Shown here piece after piece: positions 7,138 through 7,704 of a DNA stretch of 7,704 nt. The notes below the pieces were generated by a model. It was not told where the DNA came from and searched no databases. It worked only from the letters and a program-made list of their open reading frames with translations. Location: the NCBI GenBank assembly GCA_023127905.1, contig JAGMEZ010000130.1, positions 1 through 7,704 on the forward strand, written 5' to 3'. Position numbers and translations under genes: made by a program. Origin of the DNA: Caldifarciminota bacterium. Lineage in GTDB: Bacteria > Hydrothermota > E44-bin80. Position 1 is the first letter of the stretch, and each line of letters begins with the position of its first letter.

Positions 7138-7687
7138 TAGCTTAAAAAAAATAATCTTTTTCCATAAAAAAATTCATCCATCATTGACAGTCCAGGATGT
7201 CTACAAAATTCTTTTTCAGGGAACAATGGGTCCTCTACACATAATGCATAACAGAGAAAAGGCATTTTCTGAACTAAAAAAGGAATTTAAAAGAATAGGA
7301 CAGGACAATATAGAAGATGAAAAACTTCTTGAGCCCGTTAGTATTGATGGCAAGGTAGTTAGAGTAAATCTCAGACCGTATAAGAAGGAAATAAACGATA
7401 TTGAGCTACTCTTCAAAGCAATGGTAGAATCTGCAAAAAACTTTATTCCAGATAGCGAGAAACTGACAAATATTTGGGGAGAATTCAAGGGGTTTGTTCA
7501 AAAAGATGAATTACCATTTAATTATAAAGAGGTTTTAGCTTTTGAGAATGATTTACAGTCAAAGGAAGATTTTGAGATAAGCCATTCTGAGATTTACAGG
7601 AGTAAAGAGAATCCTTTCTACAGGGTCATTCTCAAGAGGAACAACATTCGGGGTCAGGCTGGAATCTGTAATCTAGATATGAAGTAG
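7130..7687 (+). CDS. Conserved small protein of unknown function
   Basis: This 185-residue protein is soluble and charged, with no signal peptide, membrane segment or Cys cluster. I recognise the pattern, from memory only, as a widespread uncharacterised family. Its marks are VQDVYKILFQGTMGPLHIM (21-39), an A..EL..EF segment (45-53), VSIDGKVVRVNLRPYK (70-85) and a C-terminal SHSEIYRSKENPFYRVI (151-167). Conserved-looking polar residues include His37, Arg78, Arg82, His152, Tyr156 and Arg165, which could make a binding or active site, but no reaction is known to me and I assign none. The ATG at 7130 overlaps the flippase stop (8 nt shared) and has no clear Shine-Dalgarno sequence, so translation is probably coupled to the flippase. 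Antisense and other frames here are shadows. That it is a real gene is well supported; a function is not. Confidence 0.78.
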   Translation: MNNSLKKIIFFHKKIHPSLTVQDVYKILFQGTMGPLHIMHNREKAFSELKKEFKRIGQDNIEDEKLLEPVSIDGKVVRVNLRPYKKEINDIELLFKAMVESAKNFIPDSEKLTNIWGEFKGFVQKDELPFNYKEVLAFENDLQSKEDFEISHSEIYRSKENPFYRVILKRNNIRGQAGICNLDMK

Positions 7688-7704
7688 CGATAACTACCAT
7701 CCCA

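Noticed and set aside
6744..7265. Long minus-strand open frame (173 codons)
   Set aside because: It is antisense to well-supported flippase and unknown-protein codons, is not recognisable, and has no ribosome site; it reflects the stop-poor complement of the sense genes.

Overview
The window is AT-rich and tightly packed. It carries five protein genes, all on the + strand, with no RNA gene, mobile element, CRISPR array or transposon end that I can see. An outer-membrane Omp85-type beta-barrel at the start implies a diderm (two-membrane) bacterium. Frequent AGA/AGG arginine and ATA isoleucine codons, together with a propeller-plus-barrel protein, remind me of poorly cultured AT-rich diderm lineages (WOR-3/Stahlbacteria-like or other candidate phyla). 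The sequence alone does not fix the lineage.

Layout: (1) 1-2244 is the 3' part of a large surface protein, cut by the left edge. It has the tail of a peptidase-MA-like domain, then about six TolB/PD40 propeller blades, then an Omp85-type barrel. (2) 2336-4051 encodes a polytopic GT-C-type membrane glycosyltransferase (ArnT/PMT/RgtA-like). (3) 4052-4164 is a compact control region: a perfect TTGACA-17-TATAAT promoter, a perfect 7-3-7 inverted repeat over the predicted transcription start, an 18-bp AT palindrome and a perfect Shine-Dalgarno sequence. It drives (4) 4165-5715, L-glutamate gamma-semialdehyde (1-pyrroline-5-carboxylate) dehydrogenase, rocA/pruA type, complete and with its active site intact. 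(5) 5716-5880 is an intergenic gap with short CTTAGCT repeats. (6) 5881-7137 encodes a Wzx-like oligosaccharide flippase, and (7) 7130-7687, overlapping it by 8 nt, encodes a conserved small protein of unknown function. The last 17 nt hold nothing recognisable.

Functionally, the surface protein, the glycosyltransferase and the flippase all belong to the cell envelope and could contribute to surface glycan assembly and outer-membrane biology. The dehydrogenase is a stand-alone amino-acid catabolism gene (proline/arginine to glutamate) with its own apparently regulated promoter, and no proline dehydrogenase is visible beside it. I do not see a defined multi-gene novel system. The most promising leads are the propeller-Omp85 fusion without visible POTRA domains, the promoter/operator ahead of the dehydrogenase, and the unknown protein that appears translationally coupled to the flippase.
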